A stretch of 64,000 bases of DNA from Oceanicaulis sp. HLUCCA04 (GTDB lineage: Bacteria > Pseudomonadota > Alphaproteobacteria > Caulobacterales > Maricaulaceae), in NCBI GenBank assembly GCA_001314625.1, contig LJSH01000003.1, positions 25,722 to 89,721 on the forward strand. Reading direction: 5' to 3'. The notes beneath the pieces were generated by a model. The model had not been told where the DNA came from and did no database searches. It was given only the letters and a program-made list of their open reading frames with translations. How positions within the stretch are numbered: position 1 is the first letter of the stretch; the number at the start of each line of letters is the position of its first letter. The translations under genes were made by a program, and so were the position numbers. Shown here in pieces: positions 1-8,950 of this stretch.

Positions 1-1
1 G

Positions 2-619
2 CGGCTCTTCCATGCGGAGACGATAGCCTATCGCGAACTGTCCTCGCCCAATGATATCGTGGCGGTCGGCCCGCGCCAGTTCTACGCCACCAACGATTCG
101 CGCTACCAGTCAGGGATACTGCAGCAACTGGAAGCCTATTTCGGGCTGCCGCTGGCTAGCATCAGCTATTTTGACGGCGAGGCGGGGCGTATTGCCGCCG
201 GCGGTCTGATCTATGCCAATGGCATTAATGTCTCCGCCGATGGCGCCACGCTCTATGCGTCGGAATTCCTTGGCCGGAGCGTCAATGTCTATGAGCGCAA
301 CGGCGATACCGGCGCGCTCGTTCATCGCCGCTCCATCCCGGTGCGCACCGGCGCCGACAATATCGAGATGGACGAGAGCGGGCATTTGTGGATAGGCGCA
401 CATGCCCGCGTGTTTGATTTCCTGGCCCACGCTGAGGATGAAGCCGCTCTCGCCCCGTCTCATGTCATCCGGGTAGACCCGCAGACGGGACAGGTTGCCA
501 CCGTGCTTTATACCGATGGCGAGGAGCTGAGCGGATCGAGCGTCGGAGCCCCCTATGGCTACCAGTTCGTTGTCGGCGCGGTGTTTGATTCCGAAGTGCT
601 GATTTGCCCGCGTAACTGA
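2..619 (+). CDS. Paraoxonase/SMP-30-like lactonase (arylesterase), 5' end missing
   Basis: The frame is open to the first base of the window, so only the C-terminal ~205 residues are present. The upstream codons give LSSPNDIVAVG before FYATND, which matches the beta-propeller arylesterase (PON) family better than a start at the internal GTG at 59. Family-like motifs are FYATND, GLIYANGINVS and the DNIE-x-D-x-x-G-LWIGAH stretch; the Asn and Asp residues in such motifs bind the catalytic calcium in paraoxonases. Likely role is lactone or aryl-ester hydrolysis, substrate unknown. The export signal, if any, lies outside the window. A short gap separates it from the MFS gene, so co-transcription is possible. 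Confidence 0.75.
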   Translation, partial: RLFHAETIAYRELSSPNDIVAVGPRQFYATNDSRYQSGILQQLEAYFGLPLASISYFDGEAGRIAAGGLIYANGINVSADGATLYASEFLGRSVNVYERNGDTGALVHRRSIPVRTGADNIEMDESGHLWIGAHARVFDFLAHAEDEAALAPSHVIRVDPQTGQVATVLYTDGEELSGSSVGAPYGYQFVVGAVFDSEVLICPRN

Positions 620-716
620 TCAAGAGCGAAAAAGCGCTTCACACGCGGCGAACGCGCTCTAACCTCTCCCGACACCAGACGGGCAAAAGCCCGCGACATT
701 CAGGGGAGGATATGCC

Positions 717-2063
717 TTGGCCATTGCCAGCCCGCCGCCGGCTACACCGGTGACCCAGCCGCTTGCGCCCAGTGCCCGCCGCTATGCCATTGGCATGTTG
801 CTGGTCATCTATATCTTCAATTTTCTCGACCGGCAGATCGTCAACATCCTCGCCGAGCCGATCAAGCTCGAGCTGGGGCTGGCCGACTGGCAGCTTGGCA
901 TGCTCACCGGCCTTGCCTTCGCGGCATTCTATACCGTGCTGGGTATTCCCATTGCGCGCTATGCGGAAAAGGCCGACCGGGTGAAAATCATCTCGGTAGC
1001 CGTCGCCGTGTGGAGCGTTTTCACCATCGCCTGCGGACTGGCGGCCAATTTCACCCAGCTTTTGCTGGCCCGCATCGGGGTAGGTGTCGGCGAGGCCGGG
1101 TGTTCGCCGCCTGCGCATTCGCTCATCACCGACTACACGCCCAAGGAACAGCGCGCCTCGGCGCTGGCCTTCTACTCGATGGGCATACCGCTAGGGTCTC
1201 TGGCCGGCATGGCTCTGGGCGGGCTGATTGCCGATGCGTTCGGCTGGCGGGCAGCTTTCTTCGTTGCCGGTGCGCCGGGGATCATTCTGGCGGTCATGGC
1301 GTTTCTGACGCTGCCGGAGCCGCGCCGCGGGCTGGAAAAGAAGGTCTTGCCTGTCAAGGGGCCGAGCTTCGCTGACGCGATTGTAGAGCTTCGCTCCAAG
1401 AAGTCCTTCTGGTGGATCTCCATCGGTGCGGCCCTGAGCGCGATGGTCGGCTATGGCCATATCGCGTTTTACGGCTCGTTCTATCTGCGCAATCACGGCG
1501 AGGGCCTGGCGGCCATGGCAGTCAGCGTCAACGAGATGATAGGGGTCAGCTTCGGACCTATCGGCTTTGTGGGCACCGCGCTGGGGCTCATTATCGGGAT
1601 ATGCGGCGCGCTCGGCACCTTCATTGGCGGCGTGCTCGCCGACCGGGCCGCGCGCAAGAATGTGGCCGGGTATGCAACTGTGCCGGCCATTGCCGGTCTG
1701 GTTACCGTCATTCCGTTCATCGCCGCCATGCTTGTGGACAATGTGGCGCTGTCCTTCCTGATCCTCGCCTTGCCGGTCTTTGCCGGGGCGATCTGGTATG
1801 GACCCGTCTTCGCCAGTGCGCAGAGCCTCGTCCAGCCCCGCACACGCGCGACGGCGGCAGCTGTGTTGCTGTTTGTGATCAATCTGGTGGGCCTTGGGCT
1901 TGGCCCGCTTCTGGTGGGCATATTTAGCGACGTGTTCGCCCAGAGCATGGGAGCTGCTGAAGGCATTCGCTGGTCGATGGTGCTGTTTGGCGGGGTAGGC
2001 GGTATCGCGTCGATCGCCTTCTTCCTGGCCGCGCGCACGCTGAAAGACGAGGTGGTCGGCTAG
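717..2063 (+). CDS. MFS transporter, spinster-like
   Basis: The product is 448 aa with about twelve hydrophobic segments and a central hydrophilic loop near residues 195-225, the usual 6+6 layout of the major facilitator superfamily. The N-terminal motif FNFLDRQIVNIL followed by LGLADWQLGMLTG is typical of spinster-type members. It is an inner-membrane secondary transporter; the substrate cannot be read from sequence. The start is TTG at 717, preceded by AGGGGAGGA; the nearby ATG at 712 is in another frame and soon stops. The last 4 bases overlap the end of the convergent kinase gene. The preceding lactonase may supply a substrate, but this is inference. Confidence 0.85.
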   Translation: MAIASPPPATPVTQPLAPSARRYAIGMLLVIYIFNFLDRQIVNILAEPIKLELGLADWQLGMLTGLAFAAFYTVLGIPIARYAEKADRVKIISVAVAVWSVFTIACGLAANFTQLLLARIGVGVGEAGCSPPAHSLITDYTPKEQRASALAFYSMGIPLGSLAGMALGGLIADAFGWRAAFFVAGAPGIILAVMAFLTLPEPRRGLEKKVLPVKGPSFADAIVELRSKKSFWWISIGAALSAMVGYGHIAFYGSFYLRNHGEGLAAMAVSVNEMIGVSFGPIGFVGTALGLIIGICGALGTFIGGVLADRAARKNVAGYATVPAIAGLVTVIPFIAAMLVDNVALSFLILALPVFAGAIWYGPVFASAQSLVQPRTRATAAAVLLFVINLVGLGLGPLLVGIFSDVFAQSMGAAEGIRWSMVLFGGVGGIASIAFFLAARTLKDEVVG

Positions 2064-3466
2064 GCCGTCTCACTGCCAGCCGGGCGGACGGTGAAGCGTG
2101 CGCCCGGCCGGGCGGCTCCCGGTCTGGCATCCTCAACATCCACGGTCAGGCCGTGACGGCGGACGACGGCATGGACAAAGGACAGTCCCAGGCCATGTCC
2201 ACGCGGGCCGCCATGGCTGATCCGGGCAAAGCGCATGAACACGCGCTCGCGCCAGTCCGCTGGCACGCCGGGGCCGTTATCCTCCACGATCAGCACCGGC
2301 CCTTCGCGCACGGTCACCTTCACCTCGCCGCCGTCAGGCAGGAACTTGACGGCGTTGTCGAGGAGGTTGGCGACAAGGCGTCCAAGCTGAGCCGGACTGC
2401 CGCGCATCATGACGGGCCGGGGGGCGTCGAGCTTCACGCTCGCGCCCTTTTCGGCGGCGACATCGTTGTAAAGCGGGGTGATGGAACGGGCGAGCGCGGC
2501 GAGGTCCAGCTCCTCCAGTCCGCGTGTGTCGCCGATCTCGGCGCTGATGGCGGAAATGTCCATCAGAGAATTGATCAGCTCGCCGAGCTCTGACAACTGC
2601 TCGCGTGCCTGCTCAATGCGGTCCGGATCGCGGTCCGCCTCGGCCAGCGTGCGGTCGATCCGGATCAGCGGGGTGCGCAGCTCGTGCGCGGTCAGGTCTG
2701 ACACATCGCGCTGCGCGCTGATCAGCCTTTCGATCCGGTCCAGCATGGCGTTGATATTGCGTGAGAGCAGGCCGAACTCGTCACTGCCGTCCTCGCCGGG
2801 CGCGCGCTGGTCGATCGCGCCGTCGCGCACCGCCTGGCAGGTGCGGTTCAGGCGCTCGACACGCGCCATGATCCATCCGGCGGCAACCAGGCCGGCGGCG
2901 ACGCCCAGTGTCAGCGTAATGAAAAACCCGGCCAGAAATATCGTGCGCAAGCGGGCCAGAGCCTCGGCCTGGCTGGTGGTGGAGCGGCCGACAAACAGGC
3001 GGTAGTCCTGCGGCATCAGGAAGGCCCGCCCCAGAACCGGCAGGCGTGCGCCATCGACCGTGAAGGCGCCATCTATCCAGGCAGCATCCAGCGAAAAGGC
3101 GTCGGGCCATTTTGTCAGATTGCCCGCCAGCGGTTCGCCGTCCGGGTCTGCAAGCAGATAGACAGGCCCTTCGCCCTCCAAAGGGCGCAAGGCCAATCGG
3201 TCGTCGACCGAACGGCGCAGCCCCGCCTCGCCTTCAATCGTGTAGATATCCACCAGCCCCGCCGCATCGGTATTGACCAGCTGACGCAAGGTCTGGTCGG
3301 AGACATAGGCGAAGGCGAAATACGCGATCAGGAAAATCACCGTGGAGGCCAGATTCACCAGAACCGCAATCAGGGCGGCGACGCGTACGAAGGTTGATCT
3401 GAAAATGCGGAGCGGTAAGCCTTTCAGGGCCGCGCGGGTTGGGGTTAGACTGGACCCGGACATCAT
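2060..3466 (-). CDS. Sensor histidine kinase (HAMP, HisKA, HATPase)
   Basis: 468-aa inner-membrane sensor. A first membrane segment lies at about residues 28-53, a periplasmic sensor region of ~120 residues follows, then a second segment at 175-200, HAMP at ~200-255, the phospho-acceptor His261 in TAHELRTPL, the N box LLDNAV, and G boxes DNGPGVP and GHGLGLSF. It should autophosphorylate and pass phosphate to an OmpR-type regulator. No regulator is adjacent; the nearest is at 19167, at the far end of the protease cluster, which is the proposed partner. The start is one of two consecutive ATGs (3466 or 3463). The divergent lipoprotein gene starts only 17 bases away, so the promoters must lie within each other's coding sequence. 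Confidence 0.92.
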   Translation of the reverse strand: MMSGSSLTPTRAALKGLPLRIFRSTFVRVAALIAVLVNLASTVIFLIAYFAFAYVSDQTLRQLVNTDAAGLVDIYTIEGEAGLRRSVDDRLALRPLEGEGPVYLLADPDGEPLAGNLTKWPDAFSLDAAWIDGAFTVDGARLPVLGRAFLMPQDYRLFVGRSTTSQAEALARLRTIFLAGFFITLTLGVAAGLVAAGWIMARVERLNRTCQAVRDGAIDQRAPGEDGSDEFGLLSRNINAMLDRIERLISAQRDVSDLTAHELRTPLIRIDRTLAEADRDPDRIEQAREQLSELGELINSLMDISAISAEIGDTRGLEELDLAALARSITPLYNDVAAEKGASVKLDAPRPVMMRGSPAQLGRLVANLLDNAVKFLPDGGEVKVTVREGPVLIVEDNGPGVPADWRERVFMRFARISHGGPRGHGLGLSFVHAVVRRHGLTVDVEDARPGAARPGARFTVRPAGSETA

Positions 3467-3483
3467 GAATGAGGGACTCCCCG

Positions 3484-4071
3484 ATGCGCATACGTCTTAG
3501 CGCCCTCGCGGCGGCTTCTGTCCTGTCGGCAGGCCTCGCGGCCTGTGCGGGGCACCAGACCACGCCGCCACTGGCCAGTGTTGCCGAGCCTGATGGCCAG
3601 ATATTTGCCGCGCTCGATATCGGCTTTCGCGCAGAGGCGGCCAGCGACGGCGCGGCGCTGCGCGCGGCTGCATCGCTGCTGGATTCCAGCGGCGCTGTGC
3701 CGGCCGAAGGTGAACCGGACCTGATGGAGCGCTGGCGTGATATGGCTGCCGGGCTGGGCGAGGAACTGCCGCCTGTGCGTGGGCGCATTGCCGGTCCGGC
3801 CTATCGCAATGGCATTGTCGGCGCCGGTGCGGCAGCGGTGCTGCGTGACAGCTTCCACTCCGGCCGTGCGGCGCGGGTCTCCTTGCAGGCGCGCGGGGCT
3901 GGCACCTTGCGTCTCTCTATCCGGCGAAATGATGGAGAGGCCGTATGCGAGGCGCTGGCCAGCACCGTGCCGGTGAGCTGCCAGTGGGTGCCGGTCTGGT
4001 CGGAGCCTTTCACCATCGAGATCACCAATCTCACCGGCGGACAAATTGCCTATTATCTCATCACCAACTGA
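3484..4071 (+). CDS. Lipoprotein with C-terminal CX10C module
   Basis: 195-aa protein of unknown function. I chose the ATG at 3484 over 3469 because GAGGGA lies 7 bases upstream and it gives a clean lipoprotein signal ending LAAC (Cys near residue 21). The C-terminal ~70 residues match the end of the protein encoded at 16729-17412. Both have a Cys-X10-Cys pair, then P-x-W, F-x-I-x-I-x-NL and a terminal L-x-TN. The fold resembles small beta-sandwich PPC-like domains, but I cannot confirm that. A periplasmic, membrane-anchored accessory or substrate of the surrounding proteases is a reasonable inference. It is divergent from the kinase gene. Confidence 0.75.
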   Translation: MRIRLSALAAASVLSAGLAACAGHQTTPPLASVAEPDGQIFAALDIGFRAEAASDGAALRAAASLLDSSGAVPAEGEPDLMERWRDMAAGLGEELPPVRGRIAGPAYRNGIVGAGAAAVLRDSFHSGRAARVSLQARGAGTLRLSIRRNDGEAVCEALASTVPVSCQWVPVWSEPFTIEITNLTGGQIAYYLITN

Positions 4072-4080
4072 CATTGCTTT

Positions 4081-7005
4081 TTACTGGCCGATCAGGGCAA
4101 ACGGCCCCCAGACACCCGGATGGGCACTGCCCGGTACACTTTCATCCTCCATCAGGGCCAGCACGGCATGGCGGAAGGCGTTGGCCCGTGTCTCGCCGGC
4201 CAGCGCCCGTCTTGCAGTTTCTGCCGTGATGGACGCAGCGGCATCGTCGCGAACCGCCCAGTGGGAAACCAGAAGGCTGCGTGCGCCGGCGTAGAGGAAA
4301 GCCTGCGCCAGCCGGTCTGGCGCTCTGGCTGTGCCGTCTGACGCAAACGTGTTGCACGCCGACAGCACGACCCAGTCGGCATCAAGCTGGAGCGCGGCAA
4401 TCTCCGACGCGGTCAGCAGCCCATCGTCAAGCGCGCCGGGATTATCGGGCGGAGTGAAAGCCAGCGCGGGTTCAAACACCGTTTCCAGCTCGCCGGAAAG
4501 AAGCCCGTGCGTGGCAAAAACCAGCATGCTGGCACGGGCAAGATCGGCCGACTTTACCGCCGTTTCAGTCGCCCACAGGCCGAGACGGATATCGGCGCGT
4601 TGCGGCCCGAATACCCCGGCCAGCTCCTGCAGCTCCACGCGGGCACCGGGCAGCGGTGCCAGCGAGGACAAGGCGCGCACGCCGTTAGCGCCGGCATCGC
4701 GCGAGACCGCTGCAATGGTGATTGCGTCTGCCTGCGTATCGCCGTCAAAGACCGGCGCCCCAAACCCGATCAGGTAGGGCTCACGCGGCGTGCGTTCGGC
4801 CTGCCCGCCCGTCAGATCGGCGAAGGATGCAAGCGTGGAGACGGCGTGGCTGCGGATCAGCCAGGGCGCATCGCGAAAGGCCACGTCGCCGGACATGGGC
4901 GCGGTGTACTCTGTCGTCAGCAAGACTGGAAACGGGATTGACCGGTACGGGCCGTCGGCCAGAACGAGAAGCTGGTCATGGGTTTCGAGCCCGTCGGCGA
5001 GACGCGGCGTGAACACACCCGCGTAAAGCGCGTGCGCTGCCGCTGCGGGAAAAGACTGTATCGCGCTTGCCGCCAGTCCGGCCTCAAGTGACGACCTCAA
5101 GGTGGTGACATGGCCTTGCGCGTCTGCACGGCTGACCGCCAACCGGTCCATGATCACGCGGTCATGGGTGATACGCAGGCTCACGCCGCCACCTTCGGTG
5201 AATGCAAAGGCGATCACGCTCTGATCGGGTGTCAGCGCGGCCTGTAAGGTATCCGTACCCACAGTGCTGGCGGTGTTTGCTGGATCTTCAGCGCCCGGGA
5301 TTGCCTCCAGGGCCGATCTTGCCTGCGAATAGCTATCGCGAGCCTCGGCCAGCGCTTGCGGGTCAGGCTCGGTGCCGGCTGACCGGACGCGGACATAATT
5401 GTCCTCTGCCCGTCGCAGCGCGCGCCAGCCATCCTGCCTTGCGCGGATGAGGCTGGCAGCGTCCAGACCTTGCGCGCGGGCGCGCAGCGCATTGGCCTCT
5501 GCGGCCAGTGCCAGCCCGGTTGCATGGACATGCTGCATGTAGCGAAGAGCAGCATTGGTATCGTTGGCTGCAAAGGCGATGTCGAGTGCGCGGCGGAAGG
5601 CGCGGCCACGGCGCATGGCCATGTCGCGCGCATTGTCGACATCAACCAGGCGCAGATCGCTTGCCAGTGCTGCTATGGCGGCGTCGACTTCCTGCGGGAC
5701 AAAGCGCATGGCATCGCCAGCGATCGCCGAAATCCAGGCCTCGTCGATAGCCAGTTCATGACGCCGTTCATGGCCTTCGGGCAGATAGGAGGCAGCCAGA
5801 ACCCGCGCCTCACCCAGATAGTGAAAGCCCTGCTGCGTGTTGCCGGAAAGCGCCTCAACAGCGGCCAGCTCGGTCAGCACGCGCAGCCGGTCCGGGCCGG
5901 TAGTGCCAGCCGCGTCCATGACATTGAGAGCCTCCAGCCACTCGGCGCGCGCCGTTTCGAAATCGCCGGTGGCCAGCGCCGCGTCTGCAGCATTCATCTG
6001 CATGCGGGCGGCCTCTACCGACGCGTCGCCTGCCGCATTGCGGTAGATATCGTGTGCCGCCAGGAAAAGCGGCCGCGCTTCTCTGGCCCGTCCCTGTCCG
6101 TACAGCGCGGATCCCAGATTGTTCAGCGTATCGGCAACCTGGGGATGGGCATCGCCCAGACTTTCGCGCCGGGCGCTCAGCGTCGTGCGCAACAGAGGTT
6201 CTGCGGCCTCATACCGTCCCCATGCATTGAGGGCGCCGGCATAGCTGGAGCGGGCAAAGCCGATGAAAGGGTGGCCGGGCGGCAGATTGGCCTCAAGCTG
6301 CTCAGCGGCGTTTCGGGCGAGGTCGGCGGCATCCTCGTAGCGGTAGGCGCGTATCAGGATGGCCGCGAGGCTGACCTGCGTCATCGCGATATGCGGGTGG
6401 CCCTCCTCCAGCACGGCAGAGCGTATATTCAGCGACCGCTCGACCAGCTCGATAGCGCTGTCGATATCGCCGCGTGTGTTGAGAATTACGCCCAGCTCGA
6501 AATAGGAGCGGGCAATCTGGACATGGTTCTCCGGGTAAAGCTCCCGGCGGATCTCCAGCACCCGCCTGTGGGCTGCCTCCGCTTCGTCCAGCCGGCCGAG
6601 CGCACCCAGGATGCTTGCTACATTGCCGAGCGATTGTTCCAGGGCTTCGAGATGGTCCGGCCCGGCCTGCTCGAATATGTCCGAAGCCTCCTTAAAGCTG
6701 GCGAGAGCATCTTCGCGTCCGCCCGCGTAAAATATTGCCGAACCCAGCTGATTGAGAAGGGCTGCGCGGTCCGTCTCCGCAACACCGTCCAGCTCCCGCG
6801 AGGCGTCATAGGCGGCCTGCCACGCGGCTTGCGCGTCGGCGGGTGCCTGCTCCATGTCGACCGCTTGCGCGGCTGCGATGAGGGCGCGGACCTCAGTATC
6901 GGCGATTGACGGCGCAAGCGGTGTCTCAGTGTCCTGTGCCTGGCTGCAAGGCGCTTGCAAAAGTGCCAGCGCAAGCACCAGCGCTGCGATAATGATGCGA
7001 TACAA
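4081..7005 (-). CDS. Exported TPR-CHAT domain cysteine protease
   Basis: 974 aa. The N-terminal signal (hydrophobic to about residue 19, likely cut at SQA-QD) is followed by roughly 400 residues of TPR helical repeats such as AEAAHRRVLEIRRELYPENH. The C-terminal third is a CHAT domain, a caspase-relative peptidase, with its expected catalytic pair: His833 in FATHGL and Cys884 in LSACNT. It also has the typical DDGLLTASEI and GARSLLVSHW stretches. TPR-CHAT proteins such as Csx29 are regulated proteases whose repeats bind partners. The start is TTG at 7005 behind GGGAGGG; the next in-frame ATG would remove the signal. A candidate regulator box lies 88 bases upstream (7094-7110). Its substrate is unknown. 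Confidence 0.9.
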   Translation of the reverse strand: MYRIIIAALVLALALLQAPCSQAQDTETPLAPSIADTEVRALIAAAQAVDMEQAPADAQAAWQAAYDASRELDGVAETDRAALLNQLGSAIFYAGGREDALASFKEASDIFEQAGPDHLEALEQSLGNVASILGALGRLDEAEAAHRRVLEIRRELYPENHVQIARSYFELGVILNTRGDIDSAIELVERSLNIRSAVLEEGHPHIAMTQVSLAAILIRAYRYEDAADLARNAAEQLEANLPPGHPFIGFARSSYAGALNAWGRYEAAEPLLRTTLSARRESLGDAHPQVADTLNNLGSALYGQGRAREARPLFLAAHDIYRNAAGDASVEAARMQMNAADAALATGDFETARAEWLEALNVMDAAGTTGPDRLRVLTELAAVEALSGNTQQGFHYLGEARVLAASYLPEGHERRHELAIDEAWISAIAGDAMRFVPQEVDAAIAALASDLRLVDVDNARDMAMRRGRAFRRALDIAFAANDTNAALRYMQHVHATGLALAAEANALRARAQGLDAASLIRARQDGWRALRRAEDNYVRVRSAGTEPDPQALAEARDSYSQARSALEAIPGAEDPANTASTVGTDTLQAALTPDQSVIAFAFTEGGGVSLRITHDRVIMDRLAVSRADAQGHVTTLRSSLEAGLAASAIQSFPAAAAHALYAGVFTPRLADGLETHDQLLVLADGPYRSIPFPVLLTTEYTAPMSGDVAFRDAPWLIRSHAVSTLASFADLTGGQAERTPREPYLIGFGAPVFDGDTQADAITIAAVSRDAGANGVRALSSLAPLPGARVELQELAGVFGPQRADIRLGLWATETAVKSADLARASMLVFATHGLLSGELETVFEPALAFTPPDNPGALDDGLLTASEIAALQLDADWVVLSACNTFASDGTARAPDRLAQAFLYAGARSLLVSHWAVRDDAAASITAETARRALAGETRANAFRHAVLALMEDESVPGSAHPGVWGPFALIGQ

Positions 7006-7093
7006 AACGGTGACCCTCCCCCGTGGCTATCCGCGTGTTGACGCATGATTGCCCGGCGCAGGCGCGCTGGCAAACCTTGTGCGTTACAACCGG

Positions 7094-7110
7094 CTGACAA
7101 TAGCAGACAG
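7094..7110 (-). promoter_or_regulatory. Candidate response-regulator box A
   Basis: On the minus strand this reads CTGTCTGCTATTGTCAG, a direct repeat of TGTC with a 10-base period. It lies 88 bases upstream of the TPR-CHAT start, in the divergent gap shared with the hydrolase gene. It matches three other sites in this cluster (16602-16618, 17552-17568, 17598-17614) to the form CTGTC-N5-TTGTCAG. Direct repeats one helical turn apart are the usual target of OmpR/PhoB-type regulators. Binding by the regulator at 19167 is inference. Confidence 0.5.
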
Positions 7111-7209
7111 GCTTGGCGCAAAAGCGTTTATGGGGCTTGTACGCGCTCGACAGGAGCGCCCTGCTGCCGCAAAGTCCGATGCCGCTTCGGGCGTGGACGG
7201 GAGTGACCC

Positions 7210-8943
7210 ATGCAGATGAGAACGCTTGGCTTTTGTCTGACTGCCGTGGCCGCTCTGGCCTGCCATGGCCATGCTCGAGCCCAGAGCTGCGAGCTTGATC
7301 CCGATCGCGTCGAGGCGATTGATCTTGATGCGCTGGAGTTGAATCTGTCCGAACAGATCGCCTTCTATTTCGATCTGGCTGACTGGCGGAACAGCTGCGG
7401 TGATCCTGATGCCGCGCGCGCAGCCTATGCACAGGCGCGAAGCCTCATCGAGACGGCGCAGGAGTTTGAAGGCGCGTGGGCGCACGGGCTTATTGGCGAA
7501 GCGCGCATGGAGGCCGGGCAAGGCCGGTTTGAGCGCGCGCGCGAGATACTGGACGAGGCGGACGCGGTGCTGATTGAGGCCGGGGCATCGCAGGCACGCG
7601 ATTTTCTGTTCCTGATGGAAACGGCGGCCGAGGTGGAAGCAGCCGCTGCGGCAGCAGGTGAGATAAACAGCCTGCCGCAGGTCGAGGCCGAGCTGGCCGT
7701 ACTGCAGACCCGGGCGCAGCGCGAGGAGGACGAGGCCCTGACGCGCGATCCTGATGCCGGCGCCAATGCTGACCATGTTATTGTCCCGGTTTTCTACGGC
7801 ACGAACCGCGTGCGCACGGGATCTGCGGATCCGAATGCCTTTTACGGGCCGGTCTCCGCCCCGCTGGACCTTGGCGTGGTGACCGTCTCCGTGCCGCGCA
7901 ATCGTGAAGTCGGATCCATCCCGCGCCGCGACGAGTATCCCGGTGATCTGGACCAGTATCGCGGCGACTATTTCATTCTCGAGCGCGTTGAACCTTTCGC
8001 AGACGACTACGCCTTCACCGATGCGCTGGGCGAGGCGATGGATGCGTCGCAGCGCCGTGAGCTGCTGGTCTTCATCCACGGGTTCAATTCCGATTTCAGG
8101 GGCGCGGCCGAACGCGCCGCGCAGCTGGCCGTCGATCTGGAGATTGACGGCGTGCCTGCGCTGTACTCCTGGCCGTCGCGCGGTTCGCTGCTGGGCTATT
8201 TCGCCGACGGGCGTGAGGTGAATGACGCCAATGTCAGCGATCTGGTCGACTATCTCTACCTGTTGATGAACGGGGCCAATGCCGACCGCATCCATATCGT
8301 GGCGCATTCCATGGGTAATCGCTTCCTCGCCCGTGCCCTGGAGGAGCTGGCACAAACCTATCCTGACCCGCCCGCGCCGCTGTTTGATCAGGTGGTCTGG
8401 GCGTCGCCCGATGTCGATGCCTCGGAGTTCATGGAGCTGATGCCGCAGGTAGATCATCTGGCCGCCGGGATGACACTTTATGCCTCGGGCGCTGACCGTG
8501 CGCTGCTTCTGTCGCGCCGGATCAATGGCGGCAACCCGCGCGCCGGCGATTCCAGTCCGCCCTATCCGGTAGTGGTCGAGGGCCTCAGCACGGTCGACAC
8601 GACGGCGGCCGGTGGCAGGGGGCTGGGCCATTCAGACTATGCTGGCCCGGCCATGGACGATTTTCGCGCCCTGATCTGGCTGTCGCTCAGCCCGGAGGAG
8701 CGCTGCATCCTGCAGACCAATACCGGCCAGTTCGGCCAGTTCTATGCGGTGGATCCCGGCACCGGCGGCGCGTGTGAGCCCGATGTCTTCAAGTACTCGA
8801 TCACGGCTCTGCGGCGCAGCGGCGAAGACGGGGAGCCGCTGGAACTGTTGCAAAGTGCGGTTGCCATGCCAGGCGCAGCGATTGCCGGCCGGCTGGACGA
8901 TGTCCGCCAGCTGATCACCCGGCTGGCGGCGGTCGGCGGGTAG
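7210..8943 (+). CDS. Exported alpha/beta hydrolase, DUF900 family
   Basis: 577 aa. A signal peptide (likely cut at ARA-QS) is followed by a helical region at ~40-180 that looks like degenerate TPR or coiled-coil repeats. The hydrolase domain begins at VFYGTNR, a DUF900 hallmark. The catalytic triad can be traced: Ser367 in AHSMGNR, Asp401 in ASPDVD and His474 in GLGHSDY; FIHGFNSDF carries the oxyanion-hole region. It probably acts as a periplasmic esterase or lipase, substrate unknown. GGGAG lies a few bases before the ATG at 7210. It is divergent from the TPR-CHAT gene and convergent with the second CHAT gene, ending 7 bases from it. Its position inside the protease cluster suggests a linked role. 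Confidence 0.85.
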   Translation: MQMRTLGFCLTAVAALACHGHARAQSCELDPDRVEAIDLDALELNLSEQIAFYFDLADWRNSCGDPDAARAAYAQARSLIETAQEFEGAWAHGLIGEARMEAGQGRFERAREILDEADAVLIEAGASQARDFLFLMETAAEVEAAAAAAGEINSLPQVEAELAVLQTRAQREEDEALTRDPDAGANADHVIVPVFYGTNRVRTGSADPNAFYGPVSAPLDLGVVTVSVPRNREVGSIPRRDEYPGDLDQYRGDYFILERVEPFADDYAFTDALGEAMDASQRRELLVFIHGFNSDFRGAAERAAQLAVDLEIDGVPALYSWPSRGSLLGYFADGREVNDANVSDLVDYLYLLMNGANADRIHIVAHSMGNRFLARALEELAQTYPDPPAPLFDQVVWASPDVDASEFMELMPQVDHLAAGMTLYASGADRALLLSRRINGGNPRAGDSSPPYPVVVEGLSTVDTTAAGGRGLGHSDYAGPAMDDFRALIWLSLSPEERCILQTNTGQFGQFYAVDPGTGGACEPDVFKYSITALRRSGEDGEPLELLQSAVAMPGAAIAGRLDDVRQLITRLAAVGG

Positions 8944-8950
8944 CCGCACC

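Noticed and set aside
5470..6909. Plus-strand 479-residue frame inside the TPR-CHAT gene
   Set aside because: It is antisense to a gene with clear TPR motifs and has no recognisable family. Long antisense frames are expected at this GC content.
7084..8631. Minus-strand 515-residue frame over the DUF900 hydrolase
   Set aside because: The sense strand encodes a complete catalytic triad and family motifs; the antisense product shows low-complexity Arg/Gly/Ala content without domains.
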